Assembly: GCA_943787265.1 (NCBI GenBank)
Contig: CALSLT010000004.1
Span: forward strand, 310,001-374,000
Direction: 5' to 3'
DNA: 64,000 nucleotides
From: an uncultured Planctomycetaceae bacterium
GTDB taxonomy: Bacteria; Planctomycetota; Planctomycetia; Planctomycetales; Planctomycetaceae
Part shown: positions 1 through 7,797 of the stretch, in pieces
How the letters are laid out: each line of letters starts with the position of its first letter
Position numbering within the stretch: position 1 is the stretch's first letter
Translations under genes and position numbers: made by a program
The notes under the pieces: model-generated
What the model was told of the DNA's origin: nothing
What the model saw: only the letters and a program-made list of their open reading frames with translations
Databases searched by the model: none

Positions 1-371
1 GCCTGCAGAAACGCCGGCCGTGGCGTCTCGTGAAACGGCAGCCACCCCGCTGAGTAATCAGCAAACGCGATTGAATGCACGATTCCATGCAACGTGCCGC
101 TGTCTTCCGATTCGGCATCTGAGGAAGTCAGTAACTCGGTCACGTCGTCACGCAGCCGGTCGATCTGAACCTGGTCCTCGACGTCGCACAAAAAGCACGG
201 AGCATCGGGAAACAGTTTCTGCACGGCCTCGCGCCGCTGCTCGGACCGCACGCTGAAGATCACGTTCGCGCCAGCGTCGGCCAGGACCTTCGCCGAGTGA
301 TACGCGACGCTTTTCCGATTCGCGACACCCATGACCAGAATGTTCCGGCCGGAAACCTGCAGAAAATCCAT
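1..371 (-). CDS. fabI: Enoyl-[acyl-carrier-protein] reductase (FabI), 5' part only
   Basis: FabI is the NADH-dependent reductase of the last step of each fatty-acid elongation round, acting in the cytoplasm. The frame is open from the ATG at 371 to the window edge, so 123 codons of an expected 260-290 are present. It begins with a strand and nucleotide-binding loop typical of atypical short-chain dehydrogenases ([19 protein letters not shown]), where FabI has a G-V-A-x-x-x-S-I-A pattern. A DV acidic turn follows near residue 62 and then [11 protein letters not shown], which matches the FabI segment L-D-G-x-V-H-S-I. No strong ribosome site is visible upstream. The catalytic Tyr and Lys would lie outside the window. 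The family call is firm; cofactor preference is inferred. Confidence 0.88.
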   Translation of the reverse strand, partial: MDFLQVSGRNILVMGVANRKSVAYHSAKVLADAGANVIFSVRSEQRREAVQKLFPDAPCFLCDVEDQVQIDRLRDDVTELLTSSDAESEDSGTLHGIVHSIAFADYSAGWLPFHETPRPAFLQ

Positions 372-627
372 CGTCGGATACGAGCCCCAGAAACTGATTA
401 CGAAGAATCCGCGAGGCGATCATCCCCGCAGCGAAGCGGGATCGTAGAGAAGTGCTCGGCCTTAACCCACCGAATCGGTTGTCGAAGAGCGGCCGTTGCT
501 CGTCGACGCACCCTTCATTTTGGCGACAAACTCTGCCTAATCGTTATTTTCAGAAAAATCCTCAAGACCGGACGTCCCATCTGACGATGGTCGAAGAGAG
601 ACCCGACCGTCTTTCCTCGGAGGCTTC

Positions 628-1179
628 ATGCCCACGCGACCGAAAAAACGCCACAAGAGTGCCCAGAAGAAGTCGCCCTCAAAAGAAAGCGTGCTGGAAT
701 TGGCAAGGCGACCTCGCAATCTGATCGTTGCCGGCTGCCTCGGTGTGGCCGCCGTCGTGACGATCGTGGCATTTCAATCCGGATCAGATTCGGTCGCGGA
801 TACAGACCTGACCGACGAGCAACTGGAATCTGACTTGCTTGCCCTCAACGGACTCGGGGTCAGCGATTCGGCAAACCCTGGCTCCGGCGGAGTCAATCCT
901 GACTTCAACTTCAATGACGGGCCTGAGCCTGAGCTGCCAAACTACGGTGGCGAAGGTGGCTTCCTGAATCGAGCGAACGTTTCAACCCCTGACTTCGATC
1001 CTTCATTCGACGACGGTCCGAGCTTCGGAAGCCCGATCATTATCACGGACCCTCGATCAGAACCGGCAATTCAGACAGCCGGATTCAGTCAGCCAGAAAA
1101 TGCACCGTCGCAAGTCGTGGGTGCTCGAGTCACCGCCAACCAGGCCGTCTGGCTGACCGGTAGCATCGAGCCTCGTTAG
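628..1179 (+). CDS. Hypothetical protein with one N-terminal membrane segment
   Basis: The 183-residue product has a very basic N-terminus (residues 1-30, rich in Lys and Arg), one hydrophobic segment at about residues 31-50, and then an acidic, Gly/Pro/Asp-rich tail with no recognisable fold. This is the layout of a cytoplasm-anchored, single-pass protein with a disordered outer domain. The ATG is preceded by a good GGAGG site about six bases upstream. It lies 77 bases before an ExeA-type ATPase in the same direction, so the two could be co-transcribed and act together at the envelope, but that is inference from position only. No family is recognised. Confidence 0.7.
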   Translation: MPTRPKKRHKSAQKKSPSKESVLELARRPRNLIVAGCLGVAAVVTIVAFQSGSDSVADTDLTDEQLESDLLALNGLGVSDSANPGSGGVNPDFNFNDGPEPELPNYGGEGGFLNRANVSTPDFDPSFDDGPSFGSPIIITDPRSEPAIQTAGFSQPENAPSQVVGARVTANQAVWLTGSIEPR

Positions 1180-1256
1180 GCGACACCTTGAATCATCGAC
1201 GTCGCGAATCGCGGCGAAATTGAAACCACCAGTCGACTCAAAGAAACAGGCAGGCG

Positions 1257-2087
1257 ATGTACGCTCAGTACTGGAACCTCGACAGCAAGCCGTTCGAGTG
1301 TGATTCGGATCCGGCTTTCTTCTTCCGCAGCCGCACTCACCAGGCCGCGTTGTTGAAACTGCGATACCTCATCGACAGTAACAAAGGTGCCGCGGTTCTG
1401 TGTGGCAACACCGGAGTCGGCAAGACCTTCCTGCTGCGCATGTTCAAGCAGGAATTGCAGGAAAGCGATGAACGGTTCGGCCCGTTTGTCCAGCTCAACT
1501 ATCCGTTTTTGACTTCGAACGAACTGGTCGGATTCCTGGCGGCGGAACTTGGAGCGGAAGAAGCCATCGTCCGCAACGCCGACATCGGCTTCGACACGAC
1601 TCTGCGCTTGCTGGAAGCTCGGCTGGCCCACTTCAAAGAAGTCGGCCGCCACCCCATCATCGTCCTGGACGAAGCTCACCTGATCGAGGATCAGAAAGTC
1701 TTCCGAACAATTCAGCTCCTGCTTAACTACCGCTCGGACTACTCATTCACGTTTCTGCTAGCCGGTCAGCCGAGCGTCCTGAGCCGAGTATCCAGACTGA
1801 CCGAACTCGACGAACGCATCGGCGTGAAGTCGCTGATCCAGCCATTCAGCCGCGAAGAAACGGCCGAGTACGTCAGCCACCGCCTGGAAGTTGCCGGCGT
1901 TGCTGAGTCGCCATTCGACGAATCGGCCCTCGACGAAATCCACGAACTCTCAGGCGGAGTCCCGCGTCGCATCAACCGAATCGCCGACCTGTCACTCCTC
2001 GTCGGCTTCGCAGACGGCATGAGCCAGTTGACGACCCGCGAAGTCGAATCCGTCGCCGACGAAATCGGCCTCTCCGTCGAAGCATGA
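1257..2087 (+). CDS. ExeA/GspA-type AAA ATPase
   Basis: The 276-residue protein opens with MYAQYWNL..KPF, the usual start of ExeA/GspA-like and related transposition-type AAA ATPases (pattern Y-x-x-x-F-x-L-x-x-x-P-F). Walker A is GNTGVGKT at residues 50-57 and Walker B is IIVLDEAH at about 134-141. The C-terminal part (SGGVPRRINRIADLSL) is the sensor-2/lid region typical of the group. ExeA works with ExeB in assembling type II secretion machinery, and relatives serve pili or transposons. This copy lacks the peptidoglycan-binding domain found at the end of full-length ExeA and no secretion genes are near, so the substrate is unknown. The ATPase call is sure; the secretion role is tentative. 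Confidence 0.85.
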   Translation: MYAQYWNLDSKPFECDSDPAFFFRSRTHQAALLKLRYLIDSNKGAAVLCGNTGVGKTFLLRMFKQELQESDERFGPFVQLNYPFLTSNELVGFLAAELGAEEAIVRNADIGFDTTLRLLEARLAHFKEVGRHPIIVLDEAHLIEDQKVFRTIQLLLNYRSDYSFTFLLAGQPSVLSRVSRLTELDERIGVKSLIQPFSREETAEYVSHRLEVAGVAESPFDESALDEIHELSGGVPRRINRIADLSLLVGFADGMSQLTTREVESVADEIGLSVEA

Positions 2088-2211
2088 ACCGTCGTCGGAC
2101 ATCAGCGCCTCGTAGGTTATTGACAAGCGAAGCGCTGGCATAACATCTGCTTCGATTCGTCTGGTACGCCTGCGTTTCACTTGTCATCCCCTACGTGCTC
2201 GGTCGCGAGGC

Positions 2212-2676
2212 TCAATCGGCAAGTTCTTTCTTCCAGAACTCCTGAGTCATCACAAAGCCTGTCCGCTCATAGAGCTTCTTCGCGCCGGGATTGTCGGTGT
2301 CGACTTCGAGCGTCACTCGGCAGCAACCGAGTTCTCTGGCACGTTGGGCGACGGCTTCAAGCAGCATCGTTCCAACTCCCTGCCCGCGACATGCGCCGGT
2401 TACGGCAAGATCGTGGATGTTGAGCAAGGGGCGTCCGGCGAACGTCGAAAATGCTTCGAAGCAGACGGCGACGCCGACGACTTTCTCGCCGTCGACCGCC
2501 AGCAGAATCTGCTTACCCGAAGTGCTGGCAAGCCGGACGGTCAGATTCTCAATGACCTCGGCCGGAAGCCCACGCCCGGCGATGTGCGGCAGCCTCGCGT
2601 ACTCATCAAGAATCGCCACTAGTTCGGTGCAATGCTCGGGCCGGTCAAGGTCGGCGTCGACCACAGAAATTGGCAT
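2212..2676 (-). CDS. GNAT-family N-acetyltransferase
   Basis: The 154-residue protein is a single GNAT domain. The acetyl-CoA pyrophosphate-binding motif appears as CRGQGVG (pattern R/Q-x-x-G-x-G), preceded by the strand LLNIHDLAV and followed by a helix; the C-terminal NPGAKKLYERTGFV segment is the usual motif B. It would transfer an acetyl group to an amine of a small molecule or protein, but the acceptor cannot be read from sequence. It stands alone, convergent with the ExeA-type gene and divergent from the small membrane protein that follows. The start is MPISVVD, and no upstream in-frame alternative seems better. Confidence 0.85.
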   Translation of the reverse strand: MPISVVDADLDRPEHCTELVAILDEYARLPHIAGRGLPAEVIENLTVRLASTSGKQILLAVDGEKVVGVAVCFEAFSTFAGRPLLNIHDLAVTGACRGQGVGTMLLEAVAQRARELGCCRVTLEVDTDNPGAKKLYERTGFVMTQEFWKKELAD

Positions 2677-2868
2677 CTTCAGCGACTCCTTCGTGACAAT
2701 TCTGACATAGATTTAGCTACCCGAGTCTTACTCGACCGCCAGCCTTCGTCCAGTCGCACAATCGCCGACTTTGCCCCGTTGACGATGTTGTGCCCTGGTC
2801 CCTAATGTGGGGTCTCCGGTCGGCATCACCGTTTTACTGACCAACTCAAACTTGCTCGTCGCATCAAA

Positions 2869-3039
2869 ATGTCCCCATTCGTCGAGAAAATCCTGTTCGT
2901 CGTCGCTTGTCTGACGGTCCCCATCGTTTGGGGGATCATTGTCAATTGGGTGTTTCACCGCCTGAAGACAACGACACCGGCCGAGGAAGACTCGGAGAAC
3001 GAATCGCAGGACGAGCCGGTCATCGAGTATTACATCTGA
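2869..3039 (+). CDS. Small single-pass membrane protein upstream of TauE/SafE
   Basis: A 56-residue frame starts at ATG 2869 and stops at 3039. It has a charged N-terminal turn (MSPFVEK), one hydrophobic helix at about residues 8-29 containing VPIVWGIIVNW, then an acidic tail rich in Glu and Asp that ends in IEYYI. The following exporter begins 13 bases downstream, a spacing that suggests translational coupling. The clean hydrophobic-then-acidic composition and the tight coupling argue that it is real, although no obvious ribosome site precedes the ATG. It may be an accessory subunit of the exporter; I do not recognise a named family. Confidence 0.6.
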   Translation: MSPFVEKILFVVACLTVPIVWGIIVNWVFHRLKTTTPAEEDSENESQDEPVIEYYI

Positions 3040-3052
3040 GCCGTCGTCGCTC

Positions 3053-3979
3053 TTGACGGTTCGGTTTGCCACGCTAATTCCAGGAATTGTTACTGTGCTC
3101 GGGGTGCTGCTTCCACACGAACTGCTGCTGGTTCTCGGCTGCGGGTTCATCGTTGGGGGCCTGTCCGGAATCTTCGGAGTCGGCGGCAGCTTTCTGCTGG
3201 TTCCAATCCTGCACGTCGTACTGGGAATCCCCATCGAGATCGCCGTCGGCTCGACCGCTTGCCAGGTGCTTGGTCCATCGACTGCTGCTCTACTTGCACG
3301 AAAAGTCACACGAGTCCAACTGCGTCTCCCACTAATTATCACCGGCGGAATCATTATGGGAGTGCTGCTCGGCACGCTCATCCTGAGCGCTGCCGGTCAA
3401 CTTGGCGAGGTGCAGATCAACGATCGGCATGTCGACGCCAGCGAACTTCTGGTGATGGGAACGTACCTCGTCATGCTGCTTGGCATCGGTTCATTCAGCC
3501 TTTACGAAGTGCGTCGTCAGCTTGTCGGCCGACCTGTTGCCCGCGGAGCCCTGGCAAAAATCGCAATCCCGCCGGTCGACACGTTCTCAGAACTCGGAGT
3601 CGGCACACTGTCGATTCCTGTCCTGGCAACGTTCGGCTTCGTCACCGGAGTCACCGCCGGAATGCTGGGAATCAGTGGGGCGCTGCTGTTAATTCCAGGC
3701 CTCGTCTATCTGCTCGACATTCGATCCCGCAAAGCGATTCTGGCATCGTTGATGGTCGTCTGGATCACCTCGTTCCTCGCGACAATCTCGCACGCCTGGC
3801 ACGAACACGTTGATCTGGCGCTGACGCTCGCCCTGATGTTTGGAGGGACGATCGGAGCCCGAATCGGATCCGAACTGAGCAACCGACTGGAAGGACGTTC
3901 ACTTCGCAGCGGCATCGGCTGGCTGTCGTTGTTCGCCGCCGGGCTGGTCCTGTTTCAGTTGTACCAGCTACTGAAATAG
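3053..3979 (+). CDS. TauE/SafE family membrane permease (sulfite/anion exporter)
   Basis: The protein of up to 308 residues has about eight hydrophobic segments arranged as two similar halves. The first repeat carries the family signature G-L-S-G-I-F-G-V-G-G-S-F and the second carries V-T-A-G-M-L-G-I-S-G-A-L-L-L-I-P. A hydrophilic loop of about 60 residues joins the halves. TauE/SafE proteins move sulfite, sulfoacetate or related organosulfur anions across the inner membrane; the substrate here is unknown. The frame begins at TTG 3053, just after the small membrane protein, with GTG codons slightly downstream as alternatives, so the exact start is uncertain. It ends convergent with the peptidase-like gene at 3998. 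Confidence 0.85.
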   Translation: MTVRFATLIPGIVTVLGVLLPHELLLVLGCGFIVGGLSGIFGVGGSFLLVPILHVVLGIPIEIAVGSTACQVLGPSTAALLARKVTRVQLRLPLIITGGIIMGVLLGTLILSAAGQLGEVQINDRHVDASELLVMGTYLVMLLGIGSFSLYEVRRQLVGRPVARGALAKIAIPPVDTFSELGVGTLSIPVLATFGFVTGVTAGMLGISGALLLIPGLVYLLDIRSRKAILASLMVVWITSFLATISHAWHEHVDLALTLALMFGGTIGARIGSELSNRLEGRSLRSGIGWLSLFAAGLVLFQLYQLLK

Positions 3980-3997
3980 ACGGTTTACGATGCCCCG

Positions 3998-5101
3998 TTA
4001 GCGAAACTTCGGAACCGGCGTTGCCGACTCGTAAGCCTTCGCGAGGTCCACCAGCAGCTTCTCCAATTGGGCGTAGTAAGCGTCCTCGTCATCAAATGAT
4101 GACTTGCGATCACGAAGCTGTATGACCGCCTGTTCAAGCTGGTCGCGTAGCCGTCGAGACTCAGGCGAAAGCTGTTGCTCAGAATCGCTGCGAACCAGAT
4201 GGAACTTATGGGCCAACCGTCCGTCAACTGTCGCGTCACCCTGCACTTTTTTGACCAGTCTTACACCGCGGAAAAAGTCAGCTCGAACTCCAAGCCCGTC
4301 AGCGTTGTCGTCGAGCAGCGCGTGCTCTGTCGCCAACCGGCCTTCGCCATCGTAGAAGGCCAGCGTACGACGACTCGCCGACAAAAACGCTTCGAAGACC
4401 GAAGTCTGGCCATCCTTATCCAAGTCAAACTTCGAATCGCCGACAGCCTCGGAAAGAAACTCTCCAAATCGAGCGAAGTTGATTTCCGCTCCGGTCTTCG
4501 TCGCAGTCATCACGACTCGGTTCTGACCAGCAAGCGTCTTCAGAAACGGCCCGCTGGCCGACGAACAATTGGCGATAGCAATCGGACAATCAATCGGTTC
4601 GAGCCACTTCTTCAGTTCTTGAGCGCTGACGTCATTACCTCGCAGATTGAACCGTGCCGAACGTCCATCAAACGTTCCATGCCCGATCAACACGATCCAA
4701 AGCTCCGCAAGCCGCTTCGACCGGGCCTGCGATGCGGCATCGCGAAGCGTTTTCTCGATCAGCTTCCAATCGGCATCCGCCGCTTCAGAAGTTCCTGGCA
4801 GTCGCAGCTTGTCATTCCGAGGCCCAACGGGCCCAATTCGTATGGCCTTTACTTTGCCAGCTTCGGCAGACTTCACCCAGCGATCGCTCCACGAATCAAA
4901 GAGCTCACCATACTCATCCGTCCCGGACGCCCCTCGAACGATCACTACGAGCCGCTCGGCAGGTTGCTCCGGCTTCTTAACATCAACAACCGATTCATCA
5001 TCAGCCACACCGCTCACCGGACACCATGCAAGAACCAGCAAAATCGCCAGGCATCCCGAATAGAGGAAACTGTTTTGTTTTACCGCGAGCCTCATCATCA
5101 A
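3998..5101 (-). CDS. Secreted C13/caspase-like peptidase domain protein
   Basis: The 367-residue protein has a signal peptide-like N-terminus (hydrophobic residues about 14-32, cleavage possible near VSGVADD). The central part looks like a caspase-fold, C13 (legumain-type) domain: a strand followed by GHG (His 141) in LWIVLIGHGTFDG, then a strand ending in NCSSASG (Cys 179) and VVMTATKTG, which is the family's His-then-Cys order. A short loop DLDKDGQTS (226-234) resembles a calcium-binding EF-hand loop and precedes a helix, as seen in related C13 proteins. The C-terminal 80 residues are charged and helical. It is the last gene of the MoxR/vWA cluster, suggesting envelope proteolysis or protein maturation. 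Activity is inferred, not shown. Confidence 0.7.
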   Translation of the reverse strand: MMMRLAVKQNSFLYSGCLAILLVLAWCPVSGVADDESVVDVKKPEQPAERLVVIVRGASGTDEYGELFDSWSDRWVKSAEAGKVKAIRIGPVGPRNDKLRLPGTSEAADADWKLIEKTLRDAASQARSKRLAELWIVLIGHGTFDGRSARFNLRGNDVSAQELKKWLEPIDCPIAIANCSSASGPFLKTLAGQNRVVMTATKTGAEINFARFGEFLSEAVGDSKFDLDKDGQTSVFEAFLSASRRTLAFYDGEGRLATEHALLDDNADGLGVRADFFRGVRLVKKVQGDATVDGRLAHKFHLVRSDSEQQLSPESRRLRDQLEQAVIQLRDRKSSFDDEDAYYAQLEKLLVDLAKAYESATPVPKFR

Positions 5102-5140
5102 ATCACAACCTCAACACGGAAGCAGCGGACCAAAGATTTC

Positions 5141-5217
5141 GAACCACGAATGGACACGAAGAAACACTAATGTCTGCGGAAAAATCATTCGTGTTTCTTC
5201 GTGTCTATTAGTGGTTC
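5141..5217. repeat. Long imperfect inverted repeat (CCACGAATGGACACGAAG family)
   Basis: Two arms of about 32 bases (5141-5172 and 5186-5217) are complementary at about 29 of 32 positions around a short AT-rich loop. It lies between the amidotransferase-like gene and the C13-like gene on the minus strand and could fold into a hairpin in the transcript. The motif resembles an interspersed palindrome found in many bacterial genomes. Role unknown; it may modulate expression of the last gene of the cluster. Confidence 0.8.
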
Positions 5218-5246
5218 CCTACTCAGAAGAAGACCCCATCCAATTC

Positions 5247-7709
5247 TCATGGCAAGCCCTTCGACCGTCGAAGGCCCCACTCGCCGACCAGGCAGCACAG
5301 GACGATCAAAAACACCAGCGGTTGATCCCACAAAGGCATCGTCCACGCTTCGACGACTGGCATCGGTTTGCTTTGCAGTTTCGCGACGAAATCATCCAGG
5401 TCTTCCGCGTCAACGATCTCTCCCCCCGTTTGCTCGGCAAGTTTTTTCAGAAGTTCGTGGTTGATGCCCGGTCTTTGAAACTCTTCAACCTGAGGTTCGT
5501 ATATCCAGCCGGCTTTGTCTGCGGCCAGCTTCTCTCCTTCACCCGTCGATGCTTCCGCTTCAACGGTCCAGGCTCCCGCTTCCTTTGGCACAAAGACGGC
5601 AGAGTACACTCCTGGCTCATCCAATGACGCTTCGGCATTTAGGACGATGTCATCAGACGCAGCTTCGATCGCCGCCGTGTCTGCCGGAGGCTCGGACCTG
5701 GTGCTGTCGTCCAGTTGAGTTTCAGTTTCAGTCAGAGTCACCGGACCGCTCATTCGAATCTGAACTTGAGCGTTATCAAGCGGCAGAAACTCCTCGTCGA
5801 CAACTCGAACGTTGATTCGCACGGCTTCCGGAGCAACGTCACTGGCCGTCGTCATCTCAACACCGACTCGCTGCTGAACATCGGCAATCAACCACCGAAG
5901 CGTCTGCCGCCAGGCTTTGGGAAGATCTTCCGGCTGCTCCTCGCTTCGAGTGACCTGCCATCTCCAAAGGTCGCCGACAAGCATTGCTCCGGATCGCCCT
6001 CGGCCGTACGACTGAGTCACCAGTGCCGGCCAGCTTTCACCGTTTGCGTCAGAAACCGTCGACATCACAGAAGCACCAGGTTTAATTCCCTGAGTTGGAT
6101 TCAAGGTTTGAAACGCCGGCATTGTTTTCAGCCGGTCGTGCTCATCGGTTTCTGTCGGCCGCAGTCGAACCCAAGGCTGCAACCAGCCCTCTCGAGTCAG
6201 ATCGAGCGTCAGTCTTGCCGACGATTCCGGGAACTGTGCACGGTCCAGGTAAACGGGCAGCGCATCGGCAACGGGAGTTCTTTCATAGCCGCCCGTATGG
6301 AAACATTCAGCTCCGCCGAGCATCAACAACCCGCCACCGCGTTCGCTGACAAACTTTTCAATCAACGCCAACTGGTCCCGGTTGAAAAATTCCGCTTCGA
6401 CATCGTCGAGAATCAACGCGTCAAACCCGAACAGGCCTTTTGGATCTTTCGGAAAACCCGCTCGCAACTCGTCGGCATCTTTCGTGTTCAATCGAACAAT
6501 GACCGGCTCGTCATACTTTTCCGTTTCTTCGTCCGTTTCTGCTTTGAATCCTCGAAACAATGAGTTACTCGACTGGCCGTCTCTACCGCGAAAATCGAAT
6601 TTCGCTTCACGCTTGGCAACTCGAATCATCCCGACGAGATCGATCTGGTCATCCTCTTCGACAGAACGTCGAAGGAATTTGAATTCCCAATTCGGCCGCC
6701 CACACACATAAAGAATCCGATGTTTCTCCGAACCCCGATTCACCTTCACAATTCGGGAGTTGTTCGCCAGCGTGCTCTCCAGAAGCGGAGTGTCAGTTTC
6801 CCCGCCCAACTCCAGCGTCGTCACTTGCAGCCGGTAAAAGGCGACACCCGTCTTGATCGGCCGAAACTGAAAGCGGAACGGCAGCGTCGCGTCGGGATCT
6901 CCGATTGCCTGCCGTTCGGTTTTGATCGTCTTCCCATCCGAATCGATCAGGCAGCACTCGACCAACAGATCCGAGGACGAGACTTTCTGCGCACTCAACT
7001 CATGAATTCGCACGTCGCATTGCAGAGAAACTGGAGCGTCTTCGAACGGTGTTTCGCTGACGGAAACTGAGGCAATTGCGACATCCGGCAACGAAGATTT
7101 CGTCGCAAACTGGACGGGATAGACCGGCGGCAATTTGACATCTTCGCCCAACGTTTCACGTAGTTTGTCAGTTGAAAGGTCGGTCGCGTTGCCGTCGCTC
7201 AGCAAGACGATTCCACCGACATGGCGTTCTTCAAAACGGCTGCCAACTGATTGCAAAGCCGCTCCCAATGCAGACGCCTCTCCCGTCCACGTCAAATCGT
7301 CAAATTCGCGAACGGTCCGCACACGACGATCAAACGCAAACTGATGAACTTCGAAGTCCTGTCCCAACCGATCCAGCCATGATTCAGGAGTTGGTTGAAG
7401 TGCCTGCTTGAAATCTGCTTCCAACGTTCCGACGTTAGAGTCTTCGTTCGACGACCGAGTATGGCTCTGACTCGTATCCGTCAGGACAAGAAACAAATTC
7501 GAATGCGGCCGCGGATGAACGCCGCTCCAAACAGGCTCGATCAGGCAGACCGCCAGCAGCACCAACGCAAACACTTTCAGCATTCCAGCCAGACGACGAA
7601 CCTGCTCGGGAGCGTGCCCTTTGCCGGCCGCGTTCCAGACGAGCAACACACCAACAACGGCGACAACCGCAGCAGGGATCAGCCAGACTGGACTTCCGAT
7701 TGAGATCAT
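5247..7709 (-). CDS. Membrane protein with vWA and glutamine-amidotransferase-like domains
   Basis: Starting at ATG 7709, the 820-residue protein has two N-terminal helices (about 8-25 and 45-62), then a vWA-like domain with the metal-site motif DTSQS (78-82) and the later LLSDGNATDLS strand, beta-sandwich segments, and a class I amidotransferase-like fold (ALILDDVEAEFF, GGGLLMLGGAECF). A last helix lies near residues 795-812. The amidotransferase-like part shows no Cys nucleophile elbow, so it is probably a binding domain. An upstream in-frame extension to 7868 runs into the preceding gene and looks non-coding, whereas ATG 7709 follows an AGAGAG site. Members of this planctomycete family sit beside MoxR and BatA, and a role in envelope maturation is inferred. 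Confidence 0.82.
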   Translation of the reverse strand: MISIGSPVWLIPAAVVAVVGVLLVWNAAGKGHAPEQVRRLAGMLKVFALVLLAVCLIEPVWSGVHPRPHSNLFLVLTDTSQSHTRSSNEDSNVGTLEADFKQALQPTPESWLDRLGQDFEVHQFAFDRRVRTVREFDDLTWTGEASALGAALQSVGSRFEERHVGGIVLLSDGNATDLSTDKLRETLGEDVKLPPVYPVQFATKSSLPDVAIASVSVSETPFEDAPVSLQCDVRIHELSAQKVSSSDLLVECCLIDSDGKTIKTERQAIGDPDATLPFRFQFRPIKTGVAFYRLQVTTLELGGETDTPLLESTLANNSRIVKVNRGSEKHRILYVCGRPNWEFKFLRRSVEEDDQIDLVGMIRVAKREAKFDFRGRDGQSSNSLFRGFKAETDEETEKYDEPVIVRLNTKDADELRAGFPKDPKGLFGFDALILDDVEAEFFNRDQLALIEKFVSERGGGLLMLGGAECFHTGGYERTPVADALPVYLDRAQFPESSARLTLDLTREGWLQPWVRLRPTETDEHDRLKTMPAFQTLNPTQGIKPGASVMSTVSDANGESWPALVTQSYGRGRSGAMLVGDLWRWQVTRSEEQPEDLPKAWRQTLRWLIADVQQRVGVEMTTASDVAPEAVRINVRVVDEEFLPLDNAQVQIRMSGPVTLTETETQLDDSTRSEPPADTAAIEAASDDIVLNAEASLDEPGVYSAVFVPKEAGAWTVEAEASTGEGEKLAADKAGWIYEPQVEEFQRPGINHELLKKLAEQTGGEIVDAEDLDDFVAKLQSKPMPVVEAWTMPLWDQPLVFLIVLCCLVGEWGLRRSKGLP

Positions 7710-7797
7710 TGCAACTCTCTGAAAACAGTAAGGTCGTTGCTTACGACTGCCAATTTCTGCCGACGGCTGCAAACAGCCAGGCAACTCGACGTAAAGA

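Noticed and set aside
2728..3381. 217-codon minus-strand frame opposite the TauE/SafE gene
   Set aside because: It is antisense to a clear membrane permease and the small membrane protein, has no family features and no ribosome site.
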